NCBI GenBank assembly: GCA_901456055.1
Contig: CABDWT010000018.1
Span: 186,001-250,000, forward strand
Source of the DNA: Phytobacter ursingii
GTDB lineage: Bacteria > Pseudomonadota > Gammaproteobacteria > Enterobacterales > Enterobacteriaceae
DNA length: 64,000 nucleotides
Reading direction: 5' to 3'
The translations under genes were made by a program, and so were the position numbers. Below are positions 62,853-64,000 of the stretch, one piece after another; positions within the stretch are counted from its first letter, which is position 1, and each line of letters opens with the position of its first letter. The notes below the pieces were generated by a model. The model made no database searches, was not told where the DNA came from, and saw only the letters and a program-made list of their open reading frames with translations.

Positions 62853-63875
62853 TTAGAAGTTCGTCAGTACAATTTTGCCCTGAATCCCCCCCATTGCAGC
62901 ACGCTGATGGGCGGCGGAAGCCATTGCTAACGGATAGGTGCTATCAATAACAACCCGGATAAGTCCCGCTTCCAGAAGACGTCCTGCTTCATCTAATTGC
63001 GCGCCGCTGGAGCGTACCTGCGTGGAAGAGACCGTAATCCCTTTTTGGGCAGCCTCTTCCCTTGCGGTAAAACCCAACGGATTGACCAGAAAGAGCGCCC
63101 CGCCAGGCCTTATGCAACGCAGAAAACGATCCATATTTGCCCCACCCACCGCATCAAGAACCAGATCAACATTTCTGACGTCGTTCTCGGCGGCTGTTTT
63201 GGTGTAATCGATAAATTCATCTGCCCCCAGCTCACGCAACAGCGTTTCATGGCGTGAAGAGGCCACAGCAATCACCTTCGCCCCTTTCCAGCGGGCGATT
63301 TGCACGGCAAGGTGTCCCACGCCGCCGCCGGCACCATTGACCAGCACCGTCCGGCCTTGTAATGGCACCGCTTTATGCGCAAAAGGCTGGAAGGGATTCG
63401 TCGCGTCGTGCCCCGTTTCGATAAGAAACTGCCAGGCCGTGAGCAGTGACATTGGCGCAGCGGCCGCCTGCACATGTCCAATCCCCCGGGGTTTGCGCGC
63501 CAGCTCTGATGAAGGAACGCTGACATACTCGGCATAGGCGCCGCTGCCCGTCATCACGTTTTCAGGAAAACGCACCATCGAATAGACCTCATCTCCGGGG
63601 CGAAACGCCGTCACATTTTTACCGACCGCCGCAACAACGCCTGAGATGTCCGTCCCCAAAATAAGTGGAAAAGCGGGATCGGGCCGCCATTCAGGTGGCA
63701 GTGTGCGAAAGCCGTCGCGCAGGTACCAGTCAGGCGGGTTGAGGCTGGCTGCTTGCATATGCACAAGGACATCGTCGTTGCCCACTTGTGGCCGGGCTGT
63801 CTCTTCATAAAGCAGGTTTTCAGGCCCGCCAAACGCATGGAGTTGTACTGCTTTCATCATCTCAGTCATCATCAT
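62853..63875 (-). CDS. Zinc-type medium-chain dehydrogenase / quinone oxidoreductase
   Basis: A 340-residue MDR-family oxidoreductase. It opens MKAVQLHAFGGPENLLYEET after a short Met-rich leader (several in-frame ATGs at 63860-63875; the true start is uncertain). The cofactor motif VNGAGGGVGHLAVQIARWKG is at about 170-189, and GTDISGVVAAVG at about 74-85. It lacks the cysteine set of zinc alcohol dehydrogenases, so it belongs with quinone oxidoreductase-like, NADP-dependent members. It follows the large regulator on the same strand. The substrate is unknown. Confidence 0.88.
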   Translation of the reverse strand: MMMTEMMKAVQLHAFGGPENLLYEETARPQVGNDDVLVHMQAASLNPPDWYLRDGFRTLPPEWRPDPAFPLILGTDISGVVAAVGKNVTAFRPGDEVYSMVRFPENVMTGSGAYAEYVSVPSSELARKPRGIGHVQAAAAPMSLLTAWQFLIETGHDATNPFQPFAHKAVPLQGRTVLVNGAGGGVGHLAVQIARWKGAKVIAVASSRHETLLRELGADEFIDYTKTAAENDVRNVDLVLDAVGGANMDRFLRCIRPGGALFLVNPLGFTAREEAAQKGITVSSTQVRSSGAQLDEAGRLLEAGLIRVVIDSTYPLAMASAAHQRAAMGGIQGKIVLTNF

Positions 63876-64000
63876 CTCGCTCTAAAAGACCTCAGGTGAC
63901 AGAGCATAGGATCAATAACCCGGGTTGATAATATGGCTGGATTTCGCTTTACTTATGCCATGAAGGAACAAATCGGTTTAGACAGACTCACGGGTCTTAT
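63876..64000. other. Window edge: upstream region of the dehydrogenase
   Basis: 125 bases with the likely promoter of the dehydrogenase gene. I see no gene start here; the sequence is cut by the window edge. Confidence 0.4.

Overview
The window looks like chromosome of a gamma-proteobacterium of the Enterobacteriaceae (Enterobacter/Kosakonia/Klebsiella/Citrobacter-like). The basis is a full-length Lhr helicase, a yciG-yciF-yciE-katN cluster in the Salmonella order, a YiaY/DhaT-type iron alcohol dehydrogenase, a REP/BIME-like repeat array and codon use typical of enterics. I saw no rRNA, tRNA, IS element or CRISPR array. Most of the window is accessory metabolism and stress genes, with many LysR-type regulators beside the genes they probably control. 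The genus is inference.

Layout. 1-5.5 kb: LysR regulator divergent from a spermidine/putrescine-type ABC importer (binding protein and two permeases, no ATPase seen) followed by a flavin monooxygenase. 5.6-9.7 kb: a PAS-PAS-GGDEF-EAL protein, an 0.8 kb gap with a possible gene remnant, and an iron alcohol dehydrogenase ending in a strong terminator. 9.8-17.6 kb: a LysR gene and a divergent cluster in which a complete ABC importer (ATPase, binding protein, two permeases) faces a metallo-beta-lactamase-fold hydrolase, a LacI regulator and an inositol-monophosphatase-family enzyme. A perfect 16-bp palindrome lies between the two halves. I infer a scavenging system for a phosphorylated (perhaps phosphodiester) compound. 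17.6-18.05 kb: repeat array. 18-25.8 kb: small membrane protein, lhr, LysR/SnoaL pair and a coiled-coil protein of unknown function.

25.9-33.4 kb is a stress and respiration block: a decayed phosphoketolase fragment, a 19-cysteine copper-storage-like protein, two KGG-repeat (YciG-like) genes with matching promoters, yciF, yciE, a manganese catalase (katN) and a cyanide-insensitive-type cytochrome bd oxidase with a 44-residue third subunit. 33.4-41.3 kb: a CinA/PncC-like amidohydrolase, a zinc alcohol/formaldehyde dehydrogenase, and a four-gene operon joining a cysteine-type formate dehydrogenase, a DUF1641 protein and a second bd oxidase. That operon suggests a formate-to-oxygen electron route. 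A 25-residue protein gene with a near-ideal ribosome site, absent from ordinary ORF-length cut-offs, sits at 41.7 kb.

42-49.9 kb: a membrane PQQ glucose dehydrogenase, a CPA1 cation/proton antiporter, two unknown genes convergent with a lone phage-type antirepressor behind a LexA-box-like site, then a ketopantoate-reductase-like gene and an EamA exporter. 50-55.2 kb: two further LysR genes, a GNAT acetyltransferase, a VOC protein, and a small operon (dimeric alpha/beta-barrel-like protein, tautomerase, metallo-hydrolase). 55.3-63.9 kb: a chemoreceptor with a sigma-28-type promoter and a C-terminal CheR-tether-like pentapeptide, an SDR protein lacking the usual Tyr/Lys pair, an MFS transporter, a 915-residue winged-helix/NTPase regulator and a quinone-oxidoreductase-type dehydrogenase.
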